Assembly: GCF_020859565.1 (NCBI RefSeq)
Contig: NZ_JAJHUO010000029.1
Location: 62,001-126,000, forward strand
Length of the DNA: 64,000 nucleotides
Direction: 5' to 3'
Origin: Saccharothrix luteola
GTDB taxonomy: Bacteria > Actinomycetota > Actinomycetes > Mycobacteriales > Pseudonocardiaceae
Below are positions 44,504 to 52,845 of this stretch, piece by piece; position 1 is the first letter of the stretch; each line of letters starts with the position of its first letter. The notes beneath the pieces are model-generated. The model made no database searches. It worked only from the letters and a program-made list of their open reading frames with translations, and was not told the origin of the DNA. Both the position numbers and the translations under genes were made by a program.

Positions 44504-46652
44504 CGAGGCTCCGCACGCGTTCGGCTTCCGCCGAGCGGTGTTGAGCCGCATAAAGTTCATGAGCGCGCCGCAGGGCGTCGAGAGCGCCGTCGACGCCCTG
44601 CGCCGCCAAGGCCGCACCCAAGTGCTCGGCCACCACCGGCGCGTAGAAGGAGTGACCGACTTCCTCGCAGAGCACGAGCGCGTGCTGGTACGCGCGCACG
44701 GCGTCGTCCGGTCGACCAGCGCGTTCCGCGATGAACCCCAAGTTGTCCAGCGCTACCGCCTGCCCGCCGCTGTTGCCGTGGCGGACGTGCAACTCCAGCG
44801 CCGACTCACACCACCGCTCCGCCAAGTCCAGTTCGCCCAGTTCCGCGTGGCACCTGGCACAGGCATTCGCCGCGTGCGCCTGGCCGATCGGGTTCGCCAC
44901 CGATTCGTACAGGGCGTACGCCCGGGAGGCGTGGTGCAGCGCCTGGCTGTGGTCGGCGAGTCGGGAGTGGACCCGGGCGATGTCGTGATGCGTGTGCGCG
45001 GACTCCGACGGATCGCCCAGTTCCGCCGCCACGGCCAAAGCTCGTGCCAACGACCGCAGGGCGTCCTCCAAGTGGTCCGACCTCGTCAGCGCTCGGCCCA
45101 GTTGGCGGTGTGCTAGCACGCGCGGCCGCGCCCCGCCCATTCGGTCCGCGGCAGCCGCTCCCGCCCTCGACGTGCGGAGGTTGTCGCTCAGACGTGCGTG
45201 CCTGAGGTGGAACGTGTCGAGCGAACGCGACAGGTGGAACACGTGTTCCAGCCACCCCTGTCGCTCGGCGTGCTCCTGGAGCGCCAACAACTGCTGGTGC
45301 TCGGCGGTGAACCAGCGGAGCGCCGCGGCCTCGTCGGGCAACGTCAGCGGTGCGGAGCCCGGCACGGGTGAGGGTGGCTCCAGGACGGCCCGGTGCGGGT
45401 AGAGCAGCGCGTCGGCGCCGTGCGCCGTGCGGGTGTAGAAGTCGACCAGTCGTCGCACGGCCTCGAATCGTTCGTCGGGCGTGTCCTCTGCGGAGCCGAG
45501 TTCGCGGCCGAGCAGGCGGACCAAGGCGTGCATCCCGAACCGGTCCGGCGCCCGCTGCCACAGGAGGTTCCTGGCTTCCAGCCTCCTCAGGAGCTTGCCC
45601 GCCCGTCGCGGCGGCACGGCCGTCAGGCTCGCGAACGACTGGGAGGTGAGTTCGGTGACCGGTGCGGAACTCGCCATCCGGAACGCATGCGCCTCATCGT
45701 CGGCGAGCGCGGCGTAGGACCACGACAGCACAGCGCGCAAACCGGTACCACCGTCTTCTGTTTCCAACGCGTCCAACCTCGCCGGGATATCGTCGAGTTC
45801 GTCCGCCAGCGACCTGAGCGGGAAGTCCGGGTGGGCCGCGGCTCGTGCCGCCACGATCGCCAAGGCCAGCGGCAGGCCGTCGCAGCAGTCCAGGAACACG
45901 TCGACCGCCGCGGGGTCGGAGTTCACGGCGGCCTCACCCAAGTGATGGCTGAGGAGCGAACGGGCATCCGTGCGACCGAGCATGCCGAGCGTGCACGCGG
46001 CGGTGCCCGTCATCCGAAGGGCCGACAACCGGGTGCGGCTGGTGACGATCACCGCGCACGATGCCGATCCCGGCATCAGCGGGCGGATCTGCTCCGCGTG
46101 GACCACGTTGTCGAGCACGACGACCATCCGACGGCCCGCCGTGGCGCTGCGGTACAGCGACGCGGCGGTGTCGACGTCGCCACCCGCGAGGCCGGGGTCC
46201 ACGCCGAGCGCGACCAGGAATCCGTGCAGCACGGACAAGGTCGAAGCGTCTGTTCGTGGAGCCGAGGGCGCGCCCAGGTCTGCGAACAGCTGACCGTCGG
46301 GGAACTCGTCGTCGACGTGGTCGTGGGCCCATCTCAGCGCCAGCGCCGTCTTGCCGGTTCCTGCGGCGCCCTCGACCGCCAGGACCACCATCTCCTGGTT
46401 CGCGCGTGCGCGTGCGAGCGCGTCATCGAACTCGCGGAGTTCGCGCGCACGTCCGACGAGCCACCGCGGCGGAACGGGCAGCTGTCTCGGCACACCGGAC
46501 GCGACGCGGCGCTCGTGGAAGAAGTTGACGTCTCCGATCACGACCCCCGCCTGCACCACCGCATCCGCTGAGGACGAGTGCAGTCCGTTGTGGGTTTCGG
46601 AGGGAGTTGGTGAAGCGGTCTCGCCCTGTGCCCGCGAGGGCCGGGGGATCAC
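44484..46652 (-). CDS. NB-ARC STAND NTPase with TPR repeats
   Basis: A 722-aa protein. Residues about 22-45 carry an N-terminal tag (HSSSADAVVQAGVVIGDVNFF) like that of the NACHT protein at 1678-4134. The NB-ARC domain has P-loop GAAGTGKT at 95-102, RMVVVLDNV (Walker B), VIVTSRTRLSAL (sensor 1) and CDGLPLALAIVAAR (GLPLA), then a winged helix and, from about 480, TPR repeats (LAHRQLGRALTRSDHLEDAL, AVALDNLGFIAERAGRPDDA). GTG at 46652 overlaps the stop of the DUF397 gene (GTGA). Such proteins oligomerise on ligand binding; the ligand here is unknown. Confidence 0.9.
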   Translation of the reverse strand: MIPRPSRAQGETASPTPSETHNGLHSSSADAVVQAGVVIGDVNFFHERRVASGVPRQLPVPPRWLVGRARELREFDDALARARANQEMVVLAVEGAAGTGKTALALRWAHDHVDDEFPDGQLFADLGAPSAPRTDASTLSVLHGFLVALGVDPGLAGGDVDTAASLYRSATAGRRMVVVLDNVVHAEQIRPLMPGSASCAVIVTSRTRLSALRMTGTAACTLGMLGRTDARSLLSHHLGEAAVNSDPAAVDVFLDCCDGLPLALAIVAARAAAHPDFPLRSLADELDDIPARLDALETEDGGTGLRAVLSWSYAALADDEAHAFRMASSAPVTELTSQSFASLTAVPPRRAGKLLRRLEARNLLWQRAPDRFGMHALVRLLGRELGSAEDTPDERFEAVRRLVDFYTRTAHGADALLYPHRAVLEPPSPVPGSAPLTLPDEAAALRWFTAEHQQLLALQEHAERQGWLEHVFHLSRSLDTFHLRHARLSDNLRTSRAGAAAADRMGGARPRVLAHRQLGRALTRSDHLEDALRSLARALAVAAELGDPSESAHTHHDIARVHSRLADHSQALHHASRAYALYESVANPIGQAHAANACARCHAELGELDLAERWCESALELHVRHGNSGGQAVALDNLGFIAERAGRPDDAVRAYQHALVLCEEVGHSFYAPVVAEHLGAALAAQGVDGALDALRRAHELYAAQHRSAEAERVRSLVSSLTR

Positions 46653-46876
46653 TGGCCCGTCACCCGGCCGGCCATGAACGCTTCCCACGATTGCCGAGGG
46701 AAGACGAGCACTTGGCCTTGCCTGTTCCGCGAGCTCCGGACCAGGACCTCGCTCGTCCGGTGGGCTACCTCAACGCACAACGTCTCGGTCGGGTTGGGTC
46801 CACTCGCCGAACTCTTGAACCACGACAACCCGGTGGAATCGGTGCCGACCGGTTGCGGTTTCCCCACTCGTCTCAT
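46649..46876 (-). CDS. DUF397-domain protein
   Basis: A 75-aa protein with the DUF397 signature WFKSSASGPNPTETLCVEVA and LVFPRQSWEAFM at the end. DUF397 proteins are encoded beside XRE regulators with a DUF5753 domain in actinomycetes and act with them in developmental control (WhiJ-like pairs). ATG at 46876; the stop overlaps the NB-ARC start. The next upstream gene on the strand is the XRE regulator, 296 bases away. Confidence 0.9.
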   Translation of the reverse strand: MRRVGKPQPVGTDSTGLSWFKSSASGPNPTETLCVEVAHRTSEVLVRSSRNRQGQVLVFPRQSWEAFMAGRVTGQ

Positions 46877-47172
46877 ACCGCCCCCTCCACTAGCTGTCCG
46901 GTCCGAAGCCCGCCGTACTGACCTGCGGTGACCGCCAGGACTTGGGGACGCAAAGGACAGACAGGTGCTGACCGGTACTTCCCGAGTAAACCGCTGCGGC
47001 GGTCGGTCCTCTACCGCCAATTGAGCGATCGGATCAGGTGCCGGGATCACTCCGGAACGAGCGGGTGCACTCCCGGTCGATCCGGCGACCGCAATATTGT
47101 GGTCACCAGGTGGGCTGAATGCTGCCGCGCGTATCGGCCGACCAGGTCAATAGCGATTTCGCGACGCTGATC
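46877..47172. other. 296-bp gap between XRE stop and DUF397 start
   Basis: No gene is seen. The A+T content is higher than around it, and the gap should contain the promoter of the DUF397/NB-ARC unit. Confidence 0.5.
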
Positions 47173-48030
47173 TCAGTGCGTCGTTTCGGTGATCAATTCG
47201 TCGATGAACTCGAGTGTCCGCGATTCGCTCCAGGTAAGTTTCAAGAGCTGATCGAATCGGTTCAGGTGTCGGGTCACCTCATCGTCGTTGTCCCGGATCA
47301 CGTAATCTCTCGACTGCTCTTCGAGGACGAGCACCTGTTCGGATCCGTCGGGTGCGAGGTCGAGGATCGAGAATGATCCCCTGAGGCCGGGGTGTTCGCC
47401 TGCCGAAAATGGCAGCACTCGTATGGAAATGTTGGGCAGCATGGAATTTTCTTTGATTCGCTGCAACTGGTCACGCGCGACTTCGAGGTTGCCGACCCCG
47501 CGCCGCAGGATCGACTCGTCCAGGATGAATACCATGTCAGGGCCCTCGTCGACCATGATCTGCTGACGCTTCTCCCTGATCTCCGCGCCTATCCGCGCGG
47601 TTTCCGGGTCGATGTCAAACGCAATGGCGAGCGCTTGGACGTAGCCTGCCGTCTGCAACAGGCCGGGCAACGTCTGTGCTTGGAACTGGCGGATGGCGGA
47701 AGCTGACGCCTCGTAACCGATGAGGGCGTACAACTGTGGGTTTATGAACTGTCGGTATCCGGTCCACCACACGCTCTTCCGGCTTGCCCTGGCCATGGCG
47801 ACGAGCTCTTCGACCTTGACCTCGTCGACGACCGAATAAAGCGCGAGTAAGGCACGTAGGTCGGTGATGCCCACATTAGTAATGCCGTTCTCGATGCGGA
47901 TGACCTTGGAAATCGACCAGTCGAGTCGTTCGGCTGCCTGCTTCTGCGTTACCCCTGCCGCGTCCCGGAACTTGCGCAACTCCGCCCGCAGTCGGCGCTG
48001 GTGGACGATGGGCGTGTCCTGTTGGCTCAT
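47173..48030 (-). CDS. XRE-family regulator with DUF5753 domain
   Basis: A 285-aa regulator. The N-terminal helix-turn-helix is LRKFRDAAGVTQKQAAERLDW with SISKVIRIENG. From residue about 95 it has the DUF5753 ligand-binding domain (RQFQAQTLPGLLQTAGYVQAL, FILDESILRRGVG, ISIRVLPFSAGEHPGLRGSFSIL). ATG at 48030 follows GGAGG. The layout is that of WhiJ-like regulators that partner with DUF397. Codon usage is less G/C-biased than in neighbours, so it may have been acquired from elsewhere. Confidence 0.93.
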   Translation of the reverse strand: MSQQDTPIVHQRRLRAELRKFRDAAGVTQKQAAERLDWSISKVIRIENGITNVGITDLRALLALYSVVDEVKVEELVAMARASRKSVWWTGYRQFINPQLYALIGYEASASAIRQFQAQTLPGLLQTAGYVQALAIAFDIDPETARIGAEIREKRQQIMVDEGPDMVFILDESILRRGVGNLEVARDQLQRIKENSMLPNISIRVLPFSAGEHPGLRGSFSILDLAPDGSEQVLVLEEQSRDYVIRDNDDEVTRHLNRFDQLLKLTWSESRTLEFIDELITETTH

Positions 48031-48045
48031 TTTGTCCTCCGTGAC

Positions 48046-48066
48046 ATGGCATATTGCCACATGGCA
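48046..48066. promoter_or_regulatory. Candidate autoregulatory operator of XRE gene
   Basis: The dyad TGGCATATTGCCA (48047-48059) is followed by a further ATGGCAA half-site, 17-36 bases upstream of the XRE start. This is the normal place for an autoregulatory site. Binding is inferred only. Confidence 0.55.
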
Positions 48067-48254
48067 ACGTAGACATCGCGGCGGGGCAGGTCCACGTTAC
48101 CGGATAGCAGAACGATGGCTACCGCTTTGGTAGGTATCGGCACGCTTGCTGGCGTGGTGTAGATACCGAAAGGTCTGCATCCACATGGTCCAGTCGTCAC
48201 GTTCGGTAGCAAGAGTTGCTGCGGTTAGCCGGCTTCACTCTTAGGGCTGAACTC

Positions 48255-48318
48255 GACAGAGGGTGCGGTGATGCGGGCCTTCGGTGACTGTGAGGCCTGC
48301 TCAACCACACCCTCTGTC
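48255..48318. other. Two-level inverted repeat (stem-loop)
   Basis: Outer arms GACAGAGGGTG (48255-48265) and CACCCTCTGTC (48308-48318) enclose inner arms GCGGGCCT and AGGCCTGC (one mismatch). It could fold as an RNA element, a terminator or a protein-binding site. No gene is seen within. Confidence 0.55.
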
Positions 48319-48538
48319 ACGAAGGAAGATCGACTTTGGTTGATGGGCGTGAAGCGCGGCACAACCCGTGGCCACCCAGCCGTCGCCGTGAGCGGGTGCA
48401 GGCCTGACGACAGCAGTTCTCGCGGGTCGAGTCGCGAGCAGGCCGACCTGGGGGAATCCGAATCAATGGGTCGGCGGACCGGGAATCCCGGTTCAGTGAA
48501 AGTCGCGGGTCCGGACCGCTGGGACCTCTCGCGTCGAA

Positions 48539-49219
48539 TCAGCAGCAGTGGTCGCCGCGCCAGGCCTCGCGGCCCTCCTTGACCGCCACCGCGGCGATGA
48601 CGAGCGCGGCCAGCGGGTCCGCCCACCACCAGCCCAGGGTGCTGTTGAGGACCAGCCCGGCCAGCAGGACGGCGGACAGCCACGTGCACAGCAGCGTCTG
48701 CTTGGAGTCGGCGACGGCGCTGGTCGAGCCGAGTTCACGACCCGCCTTGCGTTGCGCGCGCGAGAGGACCGGCATCACGACCAGCGAGACGGCGGCGAGG
48801 ACCATGCCCACCGTGGAGTGGTCGGCGGCCTGCGCGCCGAGCAGGGCGCGGACCGACTCGACCGTCACGTAGAGCGCCAGCGCGAAGAACGACAGGGCGA
48901 TCACGCGCAGCGCGACCCGTTCCCTGGCCTCGTGGTCCTTGGCGGAGAACTGCCAGGCGACGGCGGTGGCGGAGGCGACCTCCACCACGGAGTCGAGGCC
49001 GAAGCCGATCAGCGCGGTGGACGAGGCGATCGTGCCGGCGCTGATCGCGATCACGGCCTCGACCACGTTGTAGGTGATCGTGGCGCCCACCAGCAGGCGG
49101 ACCCGGCGGGTGAGCGCGGCACGGCGGTCCGGCGCCAGGATCGGCGCGGGCTCGGCGGCGCAGCAGCCGTCCGCGCACGTGGACGTGGACGTGGACGTCG
49201 GTGACGTTTCGGCGGTCAT
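48539..49219 (-). CDS. Cation diffusion facilitator-family metal exporter
   Basis: A 226-aa CDF-type transporter. After a Thr/Ser-rich start with CADGCC come about six helices, including VEAVIAISAGTIASSTALIGFGLDS (the Asp of helix 2) and ADSKQTLLCTWLSAVL (helix 5). The usual HxxxD metal sites are partly replaced (SVVEVASA, ADSKQT), so the site chemistry is unusual. A C-terminal cytosolic domain is absent, and the protein ends WRGDHCC. ATG at 49219 overlaps the cmtR stop, so it is controlled by CmtR and probably exports Cd, Pb or a similar soft metal. Confidence 0.85.
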   Translation of the reverse strand: MTAETSPTSTSTSTCADGCCAAEPAPILAPDRRAALTRRVRLLVGATITYNVVEAVIAISAGTIASSTALIGFGLDSVVEVASATAVAWQFSAKDHEARERVALRVIALSFFALALYVTVESVRALLGAQAADHSTVGMVLAAVSLVVMPVLSRAQRKAGRELGSTSAVADSKQTLLCTWLSAVLLAGLVLNSTLGWWWADPLAALVIAAVAVKEGREAWRGDHCC

Positions 49220-49548
49220 CGTGCGACCACCGCGTCGTCCACGCAGTCCTCCGTCGGGTCGACGGCGAGGACCACGTCGAGCAGCTCGCCGATGGCGCGG
49301 GCCAGGTGCGGGTCGGCGATGTCGTAGCGCACCTGGCGGCCCTCGTAGGTGGCCACGACGAGCCCGCAGCCGCGCAGGCACGACAGGTGGTTCGAGGCGT
49401 TGGACCTGGTCAGGCCCAACTGCTCGGCCAACCGCGCCGGGTAGCCGGGACCGTCCAGCAACGCGACGAGGATGCGGCACCGGGTCGGGTCGGCCAACGC
49501 CCGACCGAGCCGGGCGAGCGCGGTCTCGCGCGTTTCACACGTCAGCAC
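49216..49548 (-). CDS. cmtR: ArsR-family Cd/Pb sensor CmtR
   Basis: A 110-aa repressor with the winged helix of the ArsR/SmtB family (LTRSNASNHLSCLRGCGLVV). It closely matches Mycobacterium CmtR, recalled from memory, with the three known metal ligands in the same positions: Cys57, Cys61 and Cys102. Metal binding releases DNA. GTG at 49548. It is first in a coupled pair with the CDF exporter, and a palindrome lies 12 bases upstream. Confidence 0.94.
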   Translation of the reverse strand: MLTCETRETALARLGRALADPTRCRILVALLDGPGYPARLAEQLGLTRSNASNHLSCLRGCGLVVATYEGRQVRYDIADPHLARAIGELLDVVLAVDPTEDCVDDAVVAR

Positions 49549-49556
49549 TTGCCGAA

Positions 49557-50420
49557 CTATACAGCCTCGGCTGTACTTTCAGGCAGGGTCGACCTCGTCC
49601 GCTGGGTGGGGATCTCGTCCAGCGGCGCGTGCAACAACGGGTTCGCCTCGGCCAGCAGCGCCCGCGCGTCGCGCAACCCGGCGGCGATGCGGTCACGGCG
49701 GGCGCGCAGCTCGTCCACCCGCTGCCGCGCCTCGGTCACGATCCGCCGCGCGTGGTCCTCGGCCGCGCGGACCAGCTGATCCGCCCGCGCCCGGGCGGCG
49801 GCCTCCCGCGCGGCCATCGCCGCCATCGACTCGGCCCGCCGCGCGCTCATCGCCAGCTCGAAGTCGACCCGGACGTCCTCGCGCACCGCCGCCGCCCGCT
49901 CGTCGAGCTCACGCCTGCGCTGCTCGGCCTGCCGCGTCACGGCCAGGATCCGCTCACCGGCCTCCCGCATCGACCTCCGGTGCTCGGCCTCCGCCTGCCG
50001 CCGCTGCGCGTCGAGCTCGGCGACGAGCCGCTCCGACCGCTCGCGCACCCGCGCCGCGGCCCGTTCCGCGGTGGCCCAGTGGTTCTCGGCGACGGCCCGC
50101 GCCCGCGTGATGATCTCGGCCGCCTCCTCGTGCGCGAGCTCCGCCATCCGCCGCAACCGCTCGGTGAGCGCGTCCGGTTCGATCGGGGTGCGGGAGATCC
50201 GGTCGATGTGCTCCCGCAGCACGCGGATCTCCGCGCGGGCGGTCTCCAGTTGACTGGCGAGGTCGTCGGCCCGGGCCTCGGCCGCGTCGCGATCGACCGC
50301 GAGCACGCGGAGTTCGGCTTCGACCCCCTCGACGTAGCGCCGCACGTGGCCGCGGTCGTACCCGCGCCACACCACGTCGAAGTCCGCCCGCAACGGCACC
50401 AGGTCCCCGTCCACCGCCAT
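49557..50420 (-). CDS. DivIVA-like coiled-coil protein
   Basis: A 287-aa protein with a short globular start (LVPLRADFDVVWRGYDRGHVRRYVEGVEAEL) resembling the DivIVA N-terminal lipid-binding motif, then long coiled coil (about 40-250) rich in Ala, Arg and Glu. The tail is unstructured. ATG at 50420 follows GGGAGAGG. Such proteins mark membrane curvature or polar growth sites in actinobacteria. Its 3' end carries the cmtR operator. Confidence 0.82.
   Translation of the reverse strand: MAVDGDLVPLRADFDVVWRGYDRGHVRRYVEGVEAELRVLAVDRDAAEARADDLASQLETARAEIRVLREHIDRISRTPIEPDALTERLRRMAELAHEEAAEIITRARAVAENHWATAERAAARVRERSERLVAELDAQRRQAEAEHRRSMREAGERILAVTRQAEQRRRELDERAAAVREDVRVDFELAMSARRAESMAAMAAREAAARARADQLVRAAEDHARRIVTEARQRVDELRARRDRIAAGLRDARALLAEANPLLHAPLDEIPTQRTRSTLPESTAEAV
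49560..49575. promoter_or_regulatory. Candidate CmtR operator
   Basis: TACAGCCTCGGCTGTA, a dyad with 7-bp arms TACAGCC/GGCTGTA, centred about 20 bases before the cmtR start. It overlaps the last codons of the coiled-coil gene (49557-50420). Confidence 0.7.
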
Positions 50421-50564
50421 CGCCTCTCCCGTGATCGACGTCGTGGTCGCGGCGGCGGGTGTCGCGCACCGCTCACGATCTTTGTTAGCACTCCGGGTCG
50501 AGGAGTACCAGCAGTGCTCGGACCTGCCACCCCAGGCCTGCGGCGGCGTGGCGGCAGTCGTCGC

Positions 50565-50724
50565 TGATGCGACCGAAAGGCGCAACCCCCTCTCCGCCGC
50601 ACGGTGTCTTCTGCTCCCGATCCGTTGGGAAGAGCCGTTCGGCGTGGTGATGATCGAGGCGATGGCCCGCGCGACGCCGGTGGAGGCGTCGTGGGCGGGC
50701 GCGGTGCCGGAGGCGGTGGTGGAC
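50565..50724 (+). pseudogene. C-terminal remnant of a GT4 glycosyltransferase
   Basis: The frame reads DATERRNPLSAARCLLLPI, then RWEEPFGVVMIEAMARATPV and GAVPEAVVD, the end region of a family-4 glycosyltransferase (the E-P-F-G...E-A-M/A motif). The N-terminal two-thirds is missing and third codon positions are poorly biased. It is in frame with the following debranching gene and stops being a GT4 exactly at its start, so it looks like a deletion remnant fused to it. Confidence 0.65.
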
Positions 50725-52845
50725 GTGACGGCAGACCTGCCCCCGGAGCCGTTCAACGCGGGCGAACCGGCGTTCACCGGCGACGTCGGCGGCACCACGA
50801 CGTTGGTCGAGGGCAGCACGTTCTGCCTCTCGACCGGCGCCGGCGACATCGAGCCCGGCACGCCGCACGGCCTGTTCTTCCGCGACGCGCGCGTCGTGTC
50901 GCGGTGGCAGCTCCGGCTGGACGGCCGCCCGCCGCACCCGCTGTCGGTCTCGCACCCGGAGGCGTTCGCCGCGCGGTTCGCGCTGCGCCGCCCACCCGCC
51001 GCGGGCCTGGCCGACAGCACCCTGCTGCTGGTGCGCGAACGGCTGGTCGGCGACGGGATGCGCGAGACGATCACGGTCGACAACCTGGGCCGCGAGGCCA
51101 CCGCCGTGCGGCTGGAGTTGCACGTGGACGCCGACTTCGCCGACCTGTTCGCGGTCAAGGAGGGCCGGGCCGCGCACGGTGGCGCGGACGCCACCGCCGC
51201 AGGGTCGGAACTCGTGCTGCGCGACCGGAAGGACGGCTCGCGCGGGGTGCTGGTCACCGCCACCGCCGAGCCCGTGGTGGCGCCGGGCGCGTTGAGCTGG
51301 CACGTGGTCGTGCCCGCGGGCGGCCGGTGGTCCACTGAGGTGTCCGTGCAGCCGACCGTGTCCGGTCGGCCGGTTCCGCCCCGGTTCCGCCCCGGCGAGC
51401 GGTTCGAGGCCAGCGCGCCCGCGCGCGAGATCCGGGCGTGGCGAGCGGCCGGCACCCTCGTCACCGCGAGCGACCCGGTGTTGACGGGCGTGTTGCGCCG
51501 CACCGGGAGCGACCTCGGCGCGCTCCGGATCCACGACCCGACGCGCGACGGCCGGCCGTTCGTCGCCGCCGGCGCGCCCTGGTTCATGACGCTGTTCGGC
51601 CGCGACAGCCTGCTGACCGCGTGGATGGCCCTGCCGCTGGACGTCGGCCTGGCGCTGGGCACGGTGCAGACCCTCGCCGAGACCCAGGGCGAGGTGGTCG
51701 ATCCGCTGACCGAGGAGGAGCCCGGCCGCATCCTGCACGAACTGCGCCGGGGACCGGAGAGCACGGCGGTGCTGGGCGGCAACCACTACTACGGCACGGT
51801 CGACGCCACGCCGCTGTTCGTGATGCTGCTGGCCGAGTGCTGGCGGTGGGGCGCGGACCCCGAGGTGGTGCGCTCCCTGCTGCCCGCCGCCGACGCCGCG
51901 CTCGCGTGGGTCGACCGGTACGGCGACCGCGACGGCGACGGGTTCGTGGAGTACCGCCGGGCCACCGACCGCGGCTTGGTCAACCAGGGCTGGAAGGACA
52001 GCCCCGACGGCATCAACGACGCCTCCGGCCGACCGGCCGTCCCGGCGATCGCGCTGTGCGAGGTCCAGGGTTACGCGTACGCGGCGTTGCGGGCGCGGGC
52101 GGAGCTGGCCGAGGGGTTCGGCGACGACGTCACCGCCGCCCGCCTGCGCCACCGCGCCGACGAGCTGCGCCACCGGTTCGCCGAGGCGTTCTGGCTGCCG
52201 GACCGGGGCTGGTACGCCCTCGCGCTCGACGGCCGCAAGCAGCCGGTCGACGCGCTGACCAGCAACATCGCCCACTGCCTGTGGTCGGGCATCGCGACCG
52301 ACGAGCACGCGGCCACCGTGATCCGGCGGCTGGCCGAGCCCGACATGGACACCGGCTACGGCCTGCGCACGCTCGCGTCCTCGATGGGCGCCTACAACCC
52401 GATGAGCTACCACAACGGTTCCGTGTGGCCGCACGACACGGCCATCGCGGTGGCCGGGCTGCTGCGCTACGCCCACCTGCCCGGAGCCGTCGACCTCGCC
52501 CACCGCCTGGCGGACGGCCTGCTCGACGCCGCCGCCGCGTTCGGCGGACGCCTGCCCGAGCTGTACTGCGGCTTCTCCCGCGACGACTTCAGCCCACCCG
52601 TGCCCTACCCGACGTCGTGCTCGCCGCAGGCGTGGGCCAGCGCCTCACCGCTCCTGCTGGTCCGCTCCTGCCTCGGTCTGGAGCCCCACGTCCCCCACCG
52701 CACGCTGACCACCGATCCGCACCTGCCCCCGCGCTGGGGCGAGCTGACCCTGACCGACCTCAGGCTGGGCGACGAGACCGCGCACATCAGCGCGACCGGC
52801 GAGAAGGTCGCGGTCTCCGGCCTGCCCGCCGACTGGACCACCTGA
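50725..52845 (+). CDS. Amylo-alpha-1,6-glucosidase / glycogen-debranching-type hydrolase
   Basis: A 706-aa protein with an N-terminal beta-sandwich (GTTTLVEGSTFCLSTGAGDIE, HGLFFRDARVVSRWQLR) typical of the glycogen-debranching N-terminal domain and an (alpha/alpha)6 hydrolase domain (PWFMTLFGRDSLLTAW; SMGAYNPMSYHNGSVWPHDTA). Actinobacteria use such enzymes on glycogen-like or related alpha-glucans. GTG at 50725 follows GGAGG and begins exactly where the GT4 remnant ends. The frame is open upstream to 50431. Which linkage it cuts is inferred from family. Confidence 0.88.
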   Translation: MTADLPPEPFNAGEPAFTGDVGGTTTLVEGSTFCLSTGAGDIEPGTPHGLFFRDARVVSRWQLRLDGRPPHPLSVSHPEAFAARFALRRPPAAGLADSTLLLVRERLVGDGMRETITVDNLGREATAVRLELHVDADFADLFAVKEGRAAHGGADATAAGSELVLRDRKDGSRGVLVTATAEPVVAPGALSWHVVVPAGGRWSTEVSVQPTVSGRPVPPRFRPGERFEASAPAREIRAWRAAGTLVTASDPVLTGVLRRTGSDLGALRIHDPTRDGRPFVAAGAPWFMTLFGRDSLLTAWMALPLDVGLALGTVQTLAETQGEVVDPLTEEEPGRILHELRRGPESTAVLGGNHYYGTVDATPLFVMLLAECWRWGADPEVVRSLLPAADAALAWVDRYGDRDGDGFVEYRRATDRGLVNQGWKDSPDGINDASGRPAVPAIALCEVQGYAYAALRARAELAEGFGDDVTAARLRHRADELRHRFAEAFWLPDRGWYALALDGRKQPVDALTSNIAHCLWSGIATDEHAATVIRRLAEPDMDTGYGLRTLASSMGAYNPMSYHNGSVWPHDTAIAVAGLLRYAHLPGAVDLAHRLADGLLDAAAAFGGRLPELYCGFSRDDFSPPVPYPTSCSPQAWASASPLLLVRSCLGLEPHVPHRTLTTDPHLPPRWGELTLTDLRLGDETAHISATGEKVAVSGLPADWTT

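Larger units (their letters stand above)
48031..48538. other. Long intergenic region with large hairpin
   Basis: No convincing gene is seen in this stretch. It contains the candidate XRE operator, a GGTATC...GATACC inverted pair (about 48134-48168), and the two-level stem-loop at 48255-48318. Confidence 0.6.

Noticed and set aside
48225..48582. Short open frames in the intergenic gap
   Set aside because: No ribosome site, no biased codons and no domain; the hairpin explains the region better.
50431..50564. Upstream extension of the debranching gene to 50431
   Set aside because: The segment has poor codon bias and no domain; a good ribosome site is at 50725.
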